Positions 20,530-32,374 are shown, counted from the first letter of the stretch. The stretch: 64,000 nt of DNA from Lepus europaeus (GCF_033115175.1 NC_084847.1:46982056-47046055); one strand, 5' to 3'. The notes: generated by a model not told the origin, from the sequence alone. A program made the numbers and translations.

Positions 20530-20750
20530 TGATCATTCAACAGATACCACTGCTCCAAGCAGAAATAGAGGCTCTTTGAACTCAATGATTGGCGGGTGAG
20601 GCTGTTATGGTGGTTTGCACCTGATGTGTAAGAATTACAAAGACAGAGCACCAAATAACTTTTTACCTGCTCATTCAGAAGCAGCAATGTGTTTTAAAAA
20701 ATTAATTCAATGATGTGGACACAGCTTAGGAAATCAAGATATTTCTTTTT

Positions 20751-21078
20751 GTTTGTTTTAAAATATTTATTTATTTATTTGAAAGAGAGTTACAGAGAGG
20801 CAGAGGCAGAGAGAGACAGAGAGGTCTTCCATCTGCTGGTTCACTCCCCAGATGGCTGCAATGGCTGAAGCTAAGCCAATCTGAAGCCAGGAGCTTCTTC
20901 TGGGTCTCCCATGTGAGTGCAAGGGCCCAAGGATTTGAACCATCTTCTACTGCTTTCCCAGGCCACAGCAGAGAGCTGGGTTAGAAGAGGAGCAGCCGGG
21001 ACTCAAACTGGTGCCAGTATGGGATGCTGGCACTGCTGGTGGTGGCTATGCCTGCTACACCAGAGCGCCAGTCCCAAC
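20751..21078 (-). repeat. CSINE
   Basis: Duplication ATATTTCTTTTT / ATACTTCTTTTT (20739-20750, 21079-21090). The head ends AGAGCGCCAGTCCC. Confidence 0.92.
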
Positions 21079-21109
21079 ATACTTCTTTTTAAGAAAAAAA
21101 AAAAAAAAG

Positions 21110-22015
21110 GCTTAAAGCAAGCATCGGCAATGAAAGTTGCTTTATGTGCTAGGATTCTGAATGATTTAAATTTGTATTTTCCAAACACTTTGTAATGCTC
21201 TTGTTCCTTCAGTAAAAATGAAAAAAAAAATTAGTAAGATCAGCAGTGCCTCTCTGTTTTCTGGATGTTGAACTTGACATCTCTGAGTCTGGTAGGAGGG
21301 TTTGCCTGGCCATGTCGGCACCATCCTATTGTGCAGTTTGACTTCCTCATTCCAAGGCCAGCAGGAACACAGAACCTGCCTCAATCAGGTGTGGGTGTGG
21401 AAAAATAATCATCCAAACTTCTAAGGAGACACAAACCTTTTAATTAAGAATCTCCGTGGAGAAATAACTTAGGATTGTAACTGTGAATTCCTGGAAAGAA
21501 TAGCTTATCAGTCCATCCCGGCAAGAAAGAAAAAGTGCCATAATTCCTCCATGACCTTGGGTCTGCCTTAGGGAACATCCAAGGTTTGTGCATTTATGTC
21601 TGGATACCATTTGGGAAATCCAGCCCTGAACGTGGACCTTGCAGAGCCACTTGTCAGGGGGTAATTAAAGAGGGGGAGCAGGGACGGGAAGCAGAAAAGG
21701 GAACCAGAGCAGATGGCGTGGAAGGAAGTATGGGTCCCCTGAAACCCTAGCAAGGAATCCTGAATGAGAACCTCACCCATTAAAAGGACCATGGGGTTTG
21801 CTTCTTACCCAACAGGGGAGATTTGTTCCCAGAAGCACCTGCCTGTTTCTGGGGCACAGCCATCTTTTCTCGGGCTACAGCTTCAGTGTGCTCCCAACGG
21901 TTCCATCCCCGGAACCGCCACCCTTACTCGGGCCTATCTGGAAGCCAAGCGGCTGCTAGATGTCACTCATGCCTGCGTTTGCCAAGGACTGGTGGCGCCT
22001 CGTCCATGCTAATGG
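21110..22015. other. Intronic single-copy sequence
   Basis: No repeat recognised; mixed composition with several CpGs toward the right end. Confidence 0.35.
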
Positions 22016-22206
22016 CTCACGGGAGCCCTGTCACTCCGCGGGCCCGCGAGAACCCCGTCGGCACAATGCATCATCGTGACAAGGTGCTTGGATGATGTAT
22101 CACTTAAAAGATGAAGCCATCAGAGAACGAGTTCAAGATCAGATTAAATGTAATTATGGGATAAAAGAATCCTCGCCTGTCATTCTGGTGATGAATTCAC
22201 CGAGGT
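22016..22206. promoter_or_regulatory. Candidate intronic regulatory block
   Basis: Repeat-free, with CpG-containing sequence (GCGGGCCCGCGAGAACC) next to an AT-rich homeodomain-like stretch (ATTAAATGTAATTATGGG) and GATGATGTATCAC. Conservation unknown. Confidence 0.3.
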
Positions 22207-22569
22207 AGGGAAATGTGAGTCCTTTAGCAAAGAAGGGGAGGGAGAGAAAACATGCGACAGGGAGGACAAACAGAGGGGACAGGGCTGATGATCCCCTCCA
22301 ACACATACAAGATCCTCAGCACAGAGCCTGACACCCCTCGAGCAGGGAGCGACAGCCTTGATTCCTCTCCACGGTGCACGCTTTGTCTTAAGGACCCTCC
22401 ATCACCAAGAGTAGCTACTCCGAAGAATGCTGCCAAAATCCCCAGGGACTTACTCCACTGGGAGCCCATACCCAGAGGGGCTGGGACCCTCAGCTTGGGG
22501 GAGAAGAGCCACCCCAGAATCTGCAGGCACCCAGGTAAGCTGCTCCTAGATTTGATGCATACAAAAGCA
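22207..22569. other. Intronic spacer
   Basis: No feature recognised; overlapping open frames on both strands are not supported as coding. Confidence 0.3.
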
Positions 22570-22872
22570 AGGAGGGTATTTTGGTACAGTGGGTTAATCA
22601 GCCCACTGGAACTTCGGCAACTCATTAGAATGCTGGGTTGGGCCCCGGCTCCTAAGACGCCTGGGAAAGAGGCAGATGATGGCTCAAGGACTTGAGTCCC
22701 TGCCACACAGGTGGGAGACCTGGATGCAGTTCCAAACTCTTGATTTCAGGGTGTTCCAGCTCTGGCTGTTGTGGCCATTTGGGGAGGGAACCAGAGAATG
22801 GAAGATCCGTCTGTCTGTCTGTCTGTCTGATGCTCAGCTTTCAAATGAATAAATAAATCTTTTTTTAAAAGT
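22570..22872 (+). repeat. CSINE, old, with (GTCT)n
   Basis: GGTATTTTGGTACAGTGGGT head and a (CTGT)n stretch at 22808-22830 before the AATGAATAAATAAATC end. Confidence 0.85.
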
Positions 22873-23141
22873 GTGGAGAAGCGGAGGGAAGGGTGCATTA
22901 CAAAAGTGTTCTACAGAATTTTTGGGGCAACAGATTAAGAAAAAATATGTATAAACTAAGATAGTATTATAAATTAAAAAAATAAACTAAGTTGGGACAC
23001 TAGGCACACGTTGGTCCTGTCCTGGGCAAACAAGGAGAGTGAGCGTTACTCAGAATGTCTACCACAAGATGTTGTCCATGATGAATACTCAAGAAATCCT
23101 TGTTGCTTGGCAGGAAAGAGCACCTGGAAGTGTTTGAGTTT

Positions 23142-23428
23142 CTCAAGATTTTTATTTATTTGAACGGCAGACAGAGAGAGCCACAGAGACAGAGAGAATC
23201 TTCTATCTGCTACTTCATTCTCTAAATGCTTACATCATCTAGAGCTGGGTGAGGTCAAAGCCAGAAGCCCAGAACTCAACTCAGGTGTCCCACATGGGTG
23301 GCATGGACCCATGTCCTTGAGAAATTACTCCAGAGTGCCATTAGCAGAATATCAGATTGGAAGTAGAACCAGGACATGAACCGATGCACTGTGATATGGG
23401 ATGCAGGTGTTGCAAGAGATGTCTCAAG
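23142..23428 (-). repeat. CSINE, head truncated
   Basis: TTTTTATTTATTTGAACGGC tail side; ends at GATGCAGGTGTTGCAAGAG where the next CSINE begins. Confidence 0.85.
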
Positions 23429-23775
23429 GGGGTCTGGCAAAGTGAGCTAAGCTGCCATCTGCAGTGCTGGCATCTCCTGTGGGTGACGGTTCAAATCCCG
23501 GCTGCTCCACTTCCCATCCAGCTCCCTGTTAATGTGCCTGGGAAAGCAGCAGAAGATGGCCCAAGTGCTTAGACCCCTGCACCCACATGGGAGACCTGGA
23601 TGAAGCTCCTGGATCCTGGCTTCAGCCTGGCCCAGCCCTGGGCACTGCAGCCAATTGGGGAGTGAACCAGAGGATGAAAGATTCTCATTCTCTCTTTCTC
23701 TCTCCCTCTCTCCCTCTCTCTGTAATTCTGACTTTCAAATAAATCGTAAAAACAAAAAAAAAAGAAAAAAAGAAA
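23429..23775 (+). repeat. CSINE abutting an opposite-strand copy
   Basis: GGGGGTCTGGCAAAGTGAGC head; ends TTTCAAATAAATCGTAAAAA. With the element to its left it forms a head-to-head inverted pair. Confidence 0.9.
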
Positions 23776-23789
23776 CGTCTTAAGCCCTG

Positions 23790-24440
23790 TGCGACAGCAG
23801 CATGCTGGGAGGTATTTGTTAACCTGCAGAATGCAGGCTCCCCTCTCCATAGATCTGAGCTGGACTCAGGAACAAGCATTTGAGACAAATTTCCAGGTGC
23901 TTCTCAGTGTCCGTGAGTCCCATCTGATGCGTCTGGGAAGCCTCTGTCCTTCATCTGGGCCCTGGTGCTCTGTCCATGTTGACCACCCTGGACTACCAGC
24001 CTTAGCTCTGACCCACCACACACTGCACAGTCAGCACTTTGGACAGCAGCTCAGCTGCAGGGACCTGTGTGGACAGCTTAGGAGCCTCAGGGGAGCTAGG
24101 GAGGCAGGAAGCTGCTACAGCCAACCCTGGGCACCTAGGACAGCACTGCCTACCTCCTTCCTACCCACAGCTCTGCCTCTCAAGGAAATCAGACGCTGAT
24201 GCTGGGGAGGTGGAGCCGCTGGACTGGAAGAAGCAGCAGTTAAGAGTCTGGCAGCGGGGGGTGACTCTGTGGCCAACTCCCCGTGGGGCAGCTGGAGCTG
24301 CTGGGTCTTCATACATTTTCTCCAGCTTGGGGATCAGCTCACATGTGGCCCCAGGAAGGCCAAAACCAGCTGCTGGGGTTGGGGTTTGTGGACCTCCTTA
24401 CACAACACCACCTGCCTACGGTTCAGCAGCAGGTTCAGCT
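23790..24440. other. Intronic single-copy sequence
   Basis: No repeat recognised. Open frames in this stretch have no recognised product. Confidence 0.35.
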
Positions 24441-24445
24441 TCCGC

Positions 24446-24664
24446 TCCCAAAGCCTGTATCCCATATCAGAGGGCTGGTTTGAGTCTCAGCTGCTCTGCT
24501 TCCAATCCAGCTTTCTGCCAATGAGCCTGGGAAGGCAGCAGAACACAGGCTGGGTGCTCTGGCCTCTGCCACCACGTGAGAGACTTGGATGGAGTTCTAA
24601 ACTCCTGGGTTTGGCCTGGACCAGTCCCAGCCATTTGGGGAATGAACTAGTGAATGGAAGATTC

Positions 24665-24695
<31 letters not shown>

Positions 24696-24785
24696 TCTCT
24701 GTCAGACACACATGTCCTATCTCTCCCCCTCTCTGTGTCATTCTGACTCTCAGATAAATGAATGTATCTTAAAGAAAGACCACCT
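24446..24785 (+). repeat. CSINE, 5'-truncated
   Basis: Starts at CCTGTATCCCATATCAGAGG; contains (CT)n at 24665-24690 and ends with a degenerate ATAAATGAATG tail. Confidence 0.85.
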
Positions 24786-24789
24786 GCTC

Positions 24790-26125
24790 CACTTGCTTAA
24801 GGCTGTACCCCCATCCTTGACATTCTATTTGAAAAGAAAACTTAGGCTCCAAGAAGAAGCTGATGTTTGTCTAACTGGAATCAGTAACCAGACACAGCCG
24901 TGGCTACCAAGGAGCTTGCTGACACATGCTTCAGGACAGGCTCTCCAAGTGGCTGGGAACTGTTTCTATCTTGTGGCCAAACACATGTGGCAAGACAGGG
25001 AATGACCCCCCTTGGTGCCGACTTTATCCCTGCTTAATTGCTGTTTGGTGATCAATTACAACACAGAATCCATTCATTAAGCTAACAGTGTCCCTGGTGC
25101 ACCTGTTACTTTTTTTTTCCCCTGGGAGTTGCCCGGCTGAAGGAGCGAAGATCCCGCCGTAGAACTTGGTTTAATAAGATGCCAAGGCCTGTGCTGGGCG
25201 GGCGGCAGGAATCCTTGCCAGAGCGAGCCGCTTTGGAGAGGGAGGGAGCCTTGATGAGTGGCCAGAGAAACAGCTTGGAAGCTGGAAGCCCAGCCAAGGG
25301 GCCCCTCTAATTCAGAACATGAGGTGGCACAGAAACAACATTTGATCTACTTGGAAAAAAAAAATGAGCTGATGGACAGCAGCCAGGGCCCGCTTGGAGG
25401 TGTTCGTCCAGGAGTTGGGAGAGCAAGGCGATGCCTAATTTGGGTGGTCCTCCCGTCATCAGCTATGTGGCAAGAGCATACATTTTTTTTTTTTTTGGAA
25501 AAGCTCTGTATGCAGGTGGAAGAGAGAGGAGTTCCAGCAGTTTCCCGACAAAGACTTGGGCTAGGCTGTGGGGGCCACTAAGCTCCCAGCAGGGAGGGAC
25601 CCTGGTGCTTGGCTCTGGCCTGCGTGTAGGGGTGACTAAGTAGCCATCATCAGGGTAAAGGCTCCTGGAAAAACACTGACCATGCTGCCCTGCTGCCTCT
25701 GTTTAGGAGGTGGCCACTGGGTTGTGCCCTGAGGGAGAGGATGTACAAGGAGTAAAAAAGAGGGCCCTGGACAGACGGATGAAGAAGGTCAAGTTCACAG
25801 GGGTTTGCAGCAGACTGTGTGTGGAGTTAGGAGCACCACAAGGCCAAAAGGGGAGTTCTGGGTGCTGGGACAGACGGGGAGGGCAGAAGGTGCAGGGAGG
25901 AGGTGGCCACAGGAGCACGGAAGACAGACACGGCCATTGTCAAGTCCTGGTCCTCAGGCTGAGCCGAGAACTTCCTGAGCGGCTCCTAAAACCTTCCCCC
26001 TGAGAGGTCCAAAGCAGAGAAGAACTGCACAGAGCTAGGAGACCCTCGGGTCCCTGGGAGACATTTACCAGGCCTTCTTGACTTCAGTTGCCACTCACAG
26101 GAGAAGGCAGTTTTCTCAGGCCACT
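24790..26125. other. Intronic single-copy sequence
   Basis: Repeat-poor. 25015-25095 is AT-rich with TAATTGCTGTTTGGTGATCA-type homeodomain-like cores. No coding region supported. Confidence 0.35.
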
Positions 26126-26134
26126 TCTTTTCAA

Positions 26135-26453
26135 TATGTGCTTTTAATACATGTTTATATATGTACAGAACCCCCCCTCCGCCACACACACACACACACA
26201 CACACGGGGTTGGTTGGGTCTGTTGGTTCTGCAACATCTGGGGCTGCATCAAGCCAAAGCCAGGAGCCAGGAATTCAATCCAGAGCTCCCAACTGGGTAG
26301 CAGGAACCCAACGATTTGGGCCACCACCTGCTGCCTTCCAGGTGTGCGCTAGCAGGACACTGGCATCAGGTGCAGAGCCAGAACCCAAACTCCGGCAATC
26401 TGATACGGGGACTTGGGTGTCCCAAGTGGCGTCTTAACCACTATGGCCACTTT
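26135..26453 (-). repeat. Old CSINE with CA repeat
   Basis: (CA)n at 26183-26204, then AGCCAGGAGCCAGGAATTC and GGTGTCCCAAGTGGCGTC in older-subfamily order. Confidence 0.75.
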
Positions 26454-27375
26454 TTGATCATGGGTATAGCTTCAATGGGGTATTCTCTATTGTGCCACCG
26501 TTGGTACGTACTCACATCAAATGTTACTTATTCAAAAGACAGGAAGAGGAAGCCTGGGAGGTAAGTGCTCTCCTAAAAGCTACTCCTGGAACTTCCCATA
26601 AGGACGGTCAAGTGCAGCAAAAGGTGGGTTAGTGCCGGAATCCGCCTGGCTCAGCACCCTGACTCCAGCCTCCTGGGTAGGAAGACGTGGGTGTCACAGG
26701 TGGGGTGCTCTGGGCCCTGCCTCCTTCCTGCTGGGTTCCGTTCAGGCTCTTCTGTCCCGGTACCCTGGGTCTCCACTCCTTCTTCCAGTAGTCTGGGCTG
26801 AGACTAGCTGAGGTGGTGATGGATTTTAATCTCTCTATTCCAAGACACCCCCCCCCACACACACACACACCGCCATCCCTGGGTTGGTTGTGCCCATTCT
26901 AAACATCTCAATCCCTCCTGAACCCCTCAGGGGCTCCCCATACCCTCAGGACCAAGTCCCAACTCAGCCAGCTCCCCACCAGCATCTCCTGGGGACCATG
27001 AGAGATGCAGATGCCAAATCTAAGGCCCCACATAGGACCTCTTGGCCCTGGGTGGCACCCAGGAGTGGATGACATGCAGCGTACAAACCATGCCTGGGGC
27101 ACACCTTACCAGGCCTCTTACCATCTGCCTCTCCATCTCTCCTCTGCCTTATCCCTCAGCTCCCCATTCCCTCATCCTTTCTGAGCCCCAAACGCATGTT
27201 GTCTGTCATCTCCCAGCACCCAGGGCTGCTCTCCCTGTGCTGTGGGCTCCTGTCTCTCCCCGACCCTGTAACCGACAGCAAGGACCTGCAGTGTCCTGCT
27301 GTGCACCTGTACACGGCTGTGAGGAGCGTTTACCACACGATCAAGATGGACGAGGGCCCTTTGCGACACTCACGG
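26454..27375. other. Intronic single-copy sequence
   Basis: A C-run/CA tract occupies 26847-26872. The rest is GC-rich with no repeat recognised; an open stretch at 27196-27420 has no recognised product. Confidence 0.35.
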
Positions 27376-27377
27376 AA

Positions 27378-27572
27378 ATGTCAGTGCAAGGTAAGTTTAT
27401 TTTGGTGCAAGGAAACCTAAAATCCACGTAATTTTTTTTTCATGGTACATATTTCCACAAACTTTTGAAGACCCCCCCCCCGCATGGATTTCAAGATGTT
27501 TTTGCACTTACGCAAGCTTACTTTTTAATTCCATTTTTCCATCAGTTTTTGGAAGTAGCATCCTATTTGTTG
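27378..27572. mobile_element. Composite mariner-like MITE with two inverted right halves
   Basis: TTTATTTTGGTGCAAGG ... CCACAAACTTTTGAAGACC is one terminal half. After a C-run a second half in opposite order follows: GCATGGATTTCAAGATG ... TTTTTAATTCCATTTTTCC. The two share the same terminal repeat. Confidence 0.65.
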
Positions 27573-27589
27573 AGTGGCTGAAGGAATGA

Positions 27590-28300
27590 ATGAAGACATG
27601 CATTTGACTCTTTGTCCATACTGCTTTGCACACTAACCCCCGGACAGGAGCAGTATGGGTTTCCCGTCGTTCCCTGCTTCCCACAGGCACTGTTAGCCAA
27701 CGGTGTACAGAAGTAGAGCTCAATAAATGAAACTGAATTCAACGGATTTGAATGGAATTGAAATTGGTTGGCCTGTGCTGCAGGGTTGGGTTCTGCTTTG
27801 CTTTGCTCACAGCGACTTTTCTCTCTGTGCCTCAGTTTCCTCGTGTTGTCTGCCTCCCCTTCCCCCAGAGTTCCTACAAGGATCCAATGGCTCACGATTT
27901 GACCGGCAACCTGCTGACAAGGCTCATCCACCTTCAGAGAGAGGCTGAGGGTCTGGACTATGAGAACTGTCCACAGTGGCAGGGGAAGGAACACAATGCT
28001 TGTCTTTCCAAGAGCTGGGCTCACTGGAAAGCAAGACTGCTGTGAGGTGGGAAAATTCCATGAGCCGTTACATGTGCACATGTGTGTGTGTGTGTGAACG
28101 TGACTTTGCATGTGCTGAGAGAGCAAGAGGGATGGCATCCTGCTTGGGGCTTCCATGTATAACCTCAGACCCAGGGAGAGTCTGTGAGCCTGGGCTGGAA
28201 CTGACCACCCAGTGCTCCTCTTGGGTGCAGCAGAAAGCTGCTCCCAGTTTGCAGCTTGCCTCTTGCGACTCCTCGGTTGACAGAATCATGTTTTAATTTT
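27590..28300. other. Intronic single-copy sequence
   Basis: Short (TG)n at 28078-28097; nothing else recognised. Confidence 0.35.
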
Positions 28301-28312
28301 TTATGACTGTCA

Positions 28313-28589
28313 GGGCTGGCATCCCATAGGGGCGCCGGTTCGAGTCCCGGCTTCTCCACTTCTGATCCAGCTCCCTGCTGTTGGCCTGGGAAAGCAGTGG
28401 AAGATGGCCCAAGTCCTTGGGCCCCTGCACCTGCGTGGGAGACCCGGAAGAAGCTCCTGGCTCCTGGCTTCTGATTGCTCCAATTCTGGTTGTTGTGGTC
28501 TTTTGGGTAGTGAACCAATGGATGGAAGACTTTTCTCTCTGTCTGTAGCTCTGCCTTTCACATAAATAAAAAATCTTTAAAAAAAATTG
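28313..28589 (+). repeat. CSINE, 5'-truncated, with target duplication
   Basis: Starts at GGGCTGGCATCCCATAG. Duplication TATGACTGTCA / TATGACTCTCA (28302-28312, 28590-28600) shows the truncation occurred at insertion. Confidence 0.92.
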
Positions 28590-28600
28590 TATGACTCTCA

Positions 28601-29243
28601 AGCCTGATGATATTTTTGGAATTGTTTCCTCCCAATATTATAGAGTTTCTGCAAAGCTCTTTGGAGACACCTACAGAAGCACACACACACACACATGCAT
28701 ACACACCCCTAGTCAGCACAAAGTTGCCCAAGGAAATTCGTTCACCAGGGGTCTATTTGCACTTGCTGGTTAACCATCTGGCACTTTCTCGGGCGATCTC
28801 CTGAGTTTGCTGAAACGCTCCTGCTAAAGGTTTTTTCTTCTTCCAGTACTCACGATCCAGCTATGCCTACCGACAAACCAGTGCCGGTCTTCCAGGGTGG
28901 GCGTGTCTCTCAGGTCCCCAGGCAGCACCTGTTCCGCGTTTCTTGGAGGCGTTAAGCGGGTATATGAGGTTGCAACGACAGCACACGCACATACGGTTTT
29001 TCTTTACAGATGAGCACAGGATGGAACAGGCACACGGATCCTCTGATCACCTGAGCAGCCACTCACGAGTCCTCCCCTTAGTTTCTTTAGAGAAACAAAG
29101 AGCAAGCGCCTCTCACCTTCTCTGTAAGACTCAGAACAGATAACAGCTACCAAAGTCGAGGGCGGCAGAAGCTTCCAGAAGTCCTACGAGGCCGCTGTGG
29201 GCCGGTGACTTTACTCCCTTCCTGGTCAGAGATGGGTTCCTAC
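28601..29243. other. Intronic sequence before lectin alpha exon
   Basis: (CA)n at 28679-28694; otherwise single-copy. It includes the intron's 5' end, on the minus strand from 29243. Confidence 0.4.
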
Positions 29244-29339
29244 CTGTGGTCCCCAGCCATGGCACGGGTACAGTATTGCTGTGTGGTTCTCCAGCGGCCC
29301 CTGGTCCAAGCACACATCTTTCGCCTTGTTGTTGCGAAG
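29244..29339 (-). CDS. GALNT17: GALNT17 internal coding exon (probably exon 9), lectin alpha repeat
   Basis: This 96-nt, phase-0 exon encodes 32 residues, LRNNKAKDVCLDQGP to YPCHGWGPQ. The acceptor is CTTCCTGCAG and the donor is CAG/GTAGGA. It carries the first (alpha) ricin-type beta-trefoil repeat: the CLD motif at exon residues 10-12 and the paired cysteine in YPCHG. In active transferases this repeat contributes to binding GalNAc already present on a glycopeptide. NHT (exon residues 18-20) is a potential N-glycosylation sequon. The exon is isolated between 25.6-kb and 11.4-kb introns, so it is easily missed by ORF-length methods. It is identified by frame continuity and the motif. Confidence 0.92.
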
Positions 29340-29990
29340 CTGCAGGAAGAGACAAGACATCATGTCAGAGCTCACTTCCAGAAAATTCCCCTCTTCAACC
29401 AGCTGGCATCCCACCATGCCTGGGTTCTGACTTCAGGTTGGCAAAGCCACAAGTCTTCCCCAAGTGAGGGCCAAGTCTCAAGTCCATGGGGTCATCACTG
29501 TAGGCAGAAAAAGAAAGTCCCTGAGTGGGTGGCATGGATACAGCCACCTGTGTGTGCCCTGGGTGCACTGCCCCCAGCCCTCACAGTTCCTCCTCTAGCA
29601 TAATAGAGAATCTTAAGGGTGAGCTGGGAAGAGCAACACTGGTTACCCACATGGGAGGTTTCCAAGCATCTCAGGGAAGCCTGAGATGGGGCCTGAGATA
29701 TATGAACAAATCCTACATGGCCTTGAGCACCAACATGGGCTTCAGTAATCCCTGGACTCGCAGGCCAGCTTCTTGGCCTTGGCATGGCGGCGTGAGCAAG
29801 CAAGCAAGCCCTCTGCCATTACAAAGAGCGCTAGCAAGATTGAGTCACAGACTCAAAAAATATTTATCGAATGCCCGTGCTGTGCCAAGTGCTGTCCTAG
29901 GTGTTTGGAACACACCTGCGTGTTGGGGGGGGGGGGGATAGACAAGTGTCCCTGTAAGGGTTTGGAGAACACCTTGGGTGTCCCCCAAAT
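29340..29990. other. Intronic sequence upstream of lectin alpha exon
   Basis: Holds the acceptor and, at 29925-29938, a G-run. 29840-29900 resembles the 3' end of a MIR/L2-type repeat (ATTTATCGAATGCCC, GTGCCAAGTGCTGTCCTAGG). Confidence 0.4.
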
Positions 29991-30260
29991 GACCATGTGT
30001 TGGAGGCTTGATCCCTGATGTGTTAATGGGTTAAGGATGGAAATTAATCCCATAAGGGTGTTGGAGGATGACTGGATTTGATGAGGTTGTTAGGGTGGAA
30101 CCTTTATGGCCAAATCCCGGTGGCCTTAGAAGGAGAGACTACATAGAAAATGACGGTGCTCTCTGTTTCTCTCTCTGCTTTCCAGCTTCCACGTAATCCC
30201 TCCACCATCACCAGCCTCCACTCTCCTCGGACACCTGGCTACTGGGCTGTGACCCTTCAC
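29990..30260 (+). repeat. MaLR-type LTR fragment
   Basis: CATGTGTTGGAGGCTTGATC, AATCCCATAAGGGTG and GTTGTTAGGGTGGAACC in the order found in MST/MLT-type LTRs. Non-coding. Confidence 0.55.
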
Positions 30261-30635
30261 AATGCCAGCTGAAACGAGCCCTCTTCATTCTAAAGCTCCT
30301 CTCAGGGACCTGCGATAGTGATGAAAAGATGAGTAGTTCAGTCCCCAAGACAAAGTCCCTGAACCCAGCTCTTTCTCTTTGGAAGTCAGTGGGAACCTCT
30401 AATTCAGTTCCCCCTGGCTCACTGTGGCTCTGTCTCGGCTCTCCTCCCACCCACCACCCCGCGAACTCCAGGAGTGAGAAAAAAGCCTGGTTGTTGGGGT
30501 CTCCCCCATATATATTTACAGTGCAGCCCACAGATTATAATCTCCATAGGAACCAAATTACCCAGGGGTCAGTTGAAAAGCAAGGAAAAGACACACTCAA
30601 GCTGTGACGTGGTTTGGGGGAGCGAGCATTTTTTT
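30261..30635. other. Intronic spacer
   Basis: No feature recognised. Confidence 0.3.
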
Positions 30636-30639
30636 TTAA

Positions 30640-31240
30640 CAGGAGTTTAAAATCTTTTTACGTTTGTAAGGATCACACATCTCACAAAAACACCTAGAAA
30701 AATATGAAGCAAGATAACAGTGGTTCAACATCCTTTCACACAAGCAATTTTCCCCCCAATTTTTGGACAATTTGATTTTGTTCAGTTTTGGCTGTGATGA
30801 ACAACCTGATGGACAAAACTTGGTTCACATTTTAGATTTTCTTGAGAATAAAATCCTAGAACTGGGGTTACACCTTCATGTCCTTAAAGCATGCTGGCCA
30901 GCTGCTGTCTGGGAGGTTGGAACTAATTCCTGACTAATTCACACACTCTGTGTCTCACCATTTAAAAATACTGTGTTTTGAGAAGGAAAGAAAGATCCCT
31001 TGTCATTATAAATTTACCATTAGCAGTGCGTTGGAATGTTTAATGTTTAGCAATCCTTCTCCTGTTGGAGGACTGTCTGTCTACCTCCCAGTTGGGATCA
31101 TACGTGGTTTTGTTATAGATTTGCCAAGACTCTTTACATATTAAGGATAGATGAATGTGTTTATGGCATATTTCTTTCACATCATTTTTTTTTCAGGTTG
31201 TCTGGCTTTAAAATCCTGTTTCTACTGCTGTTGCAATGAA
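30640..31240 (-). repeat. Old L1 fragment, antisense
   Basis: GGCTGTGATGAACAACCTGA, AGAACTGGGGTTACACC and GACTCTTTACATATTAAGGA follow the antisense L1 ORF2 order. Highly diverged. Confidence 0.5.
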
Positions 31241-31554
31241 ATCTATCATCCAGTAATTTAACAAAGAGTTACCAAGGGCTTGCTAAGTGCTTGGCATGGA
31301 GCTAAGGTTCACACACACCTGCATAAAACAGTCCCTGAGCAAATACAAGGAGAATGCCCTTGACCTTCTGAGAGTTCAGAGAGTCCTGAGCCTTGTTCCC
31401 CTACAAGGAACACCCAGAAGCAAGGCTGGCCAAGTTGTATTTTCCATCTCAGTGGAACACGGCAGCCACATGGGCTTCTGCCTTATCGTATGATTCTGTT
31501 ACATATGTTACACACATATATGAGGGATTTCCCATAAATCAAGGCTAAAGGACA
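31241..31554. other. Intronic spacer
   Basis: 31250-31330 resembles a MIR/L2 end (ACAAAGAGTTACCAAGGGC, AAGTGCTTGGCATGGAGC); otherwise unassigned. Confidence 0.35.
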
Positions 31555-32149
31555 GGAGCCGGTGCTGTAGCTCAGCAGGTTAAACCACTGCCTATAGCAC
31601 TTGCAATCCAAGTAAGTGTAGGCTCAATATTCGGATGCTGGGCTGGAGCTGTGGTGTAGTGAACTAAGCCTCAACCTGTAGTCCAGGCATCCCATGTGGG
31701 TACTGGTTCAAGTCCCGGCTGCTCTACTTCCGATCCAGCTCTTTGCTAATGGCCTCAGAAAGCAGTAGAAAATGGCCCAAGTGCTTGAGCCCTTGTACAC
31801 ATGTGGAAGACCTGGAAGAAGCTCCTGGCTTTGGATTTGCCTAACTCTGGTCATTGTCACCATTTGGGAAGTGAACCAGTGGATGGGAGATCTCTCTCTT
31901 TCTCTGTGTCCATAATTCTACCTGTCAAATAAATAAATAAAAACTTAAAAAATTTGCATGCTCCACTTTCTGATCCAGCTTTCTCCTAATGTACCCCAAA
32001 CACCCACGAGGGAGACTTGGATAGAGTTCTAGGCTCCTGGCTTCCGCCTGGCCCAGCCACAGCCATTTGGGGAGTGAACCAATGGATGGAAGATTCTCTC
32101 TCTCTCTCTCTGCCTTTCAAATAAATAAATAAATAAATAAATCCTTAAT
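31555..32149 (+). repeat. CSINE interrupted by a second CSINE
   Basis: The head is 31555-31640 and the body resumes at about 31951 (GCATGCTCCACTTTCTGATC) to the (AAAT)n end at 32149. Confidence 0.88.
31641..31950 (+). repeat. CSINE nested within a CSINE
   Basis: Head GGCTGGAGCTGTGGTGTAGT, end AAATAAATAAATAAAAAC. Approximate duplication TTCGGATGCTG / TTTGCATGCTC. Confidence 0.88.
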
Positions 32150-32374
32150 TTTTTTTTCTGAAAAAAGCAAAAGGCCAAAAGAAGGTGAGCAGAAGTGAGC
32201 AGGGGTCAGGGTCAGTTTGGGCCACGAGCATAGCCTGAGCTGACCAGAGGATTCTGGGCACAAGAGCAGGAGGCCCATTGCCTTCGCAGGTGGGAAGGCA
32301 GTGTCTCCCACACATGTCAGAGCTGGGGTGTGAGGCTTCCACATCTCTTTCTTCAGGAACTGTTCTAAGATCTA

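Larger units (their letters stand above)
3674..29243 (-). other. GALNT17: GALNT17 intron (25.6 kb)
   Basis: This intron lies between the alpha-repeat and beta-repeat exons. It contains many CSINEs, an antisense L1M remnant, an L2 remnant, an MLT1-like LTR and several repeat-free blocks, listed separately. No additional exon with family similarity was seen in it. Confidence 0.85.

Noticed and set aside
27196-27420. Possible cysteine-containing exon with a downstream GTAAG
   Set aside because: The apparent donor is inside a MITE, no acceptor or homologous protein was recognised, and GALNT17 frame continuity does not need it.
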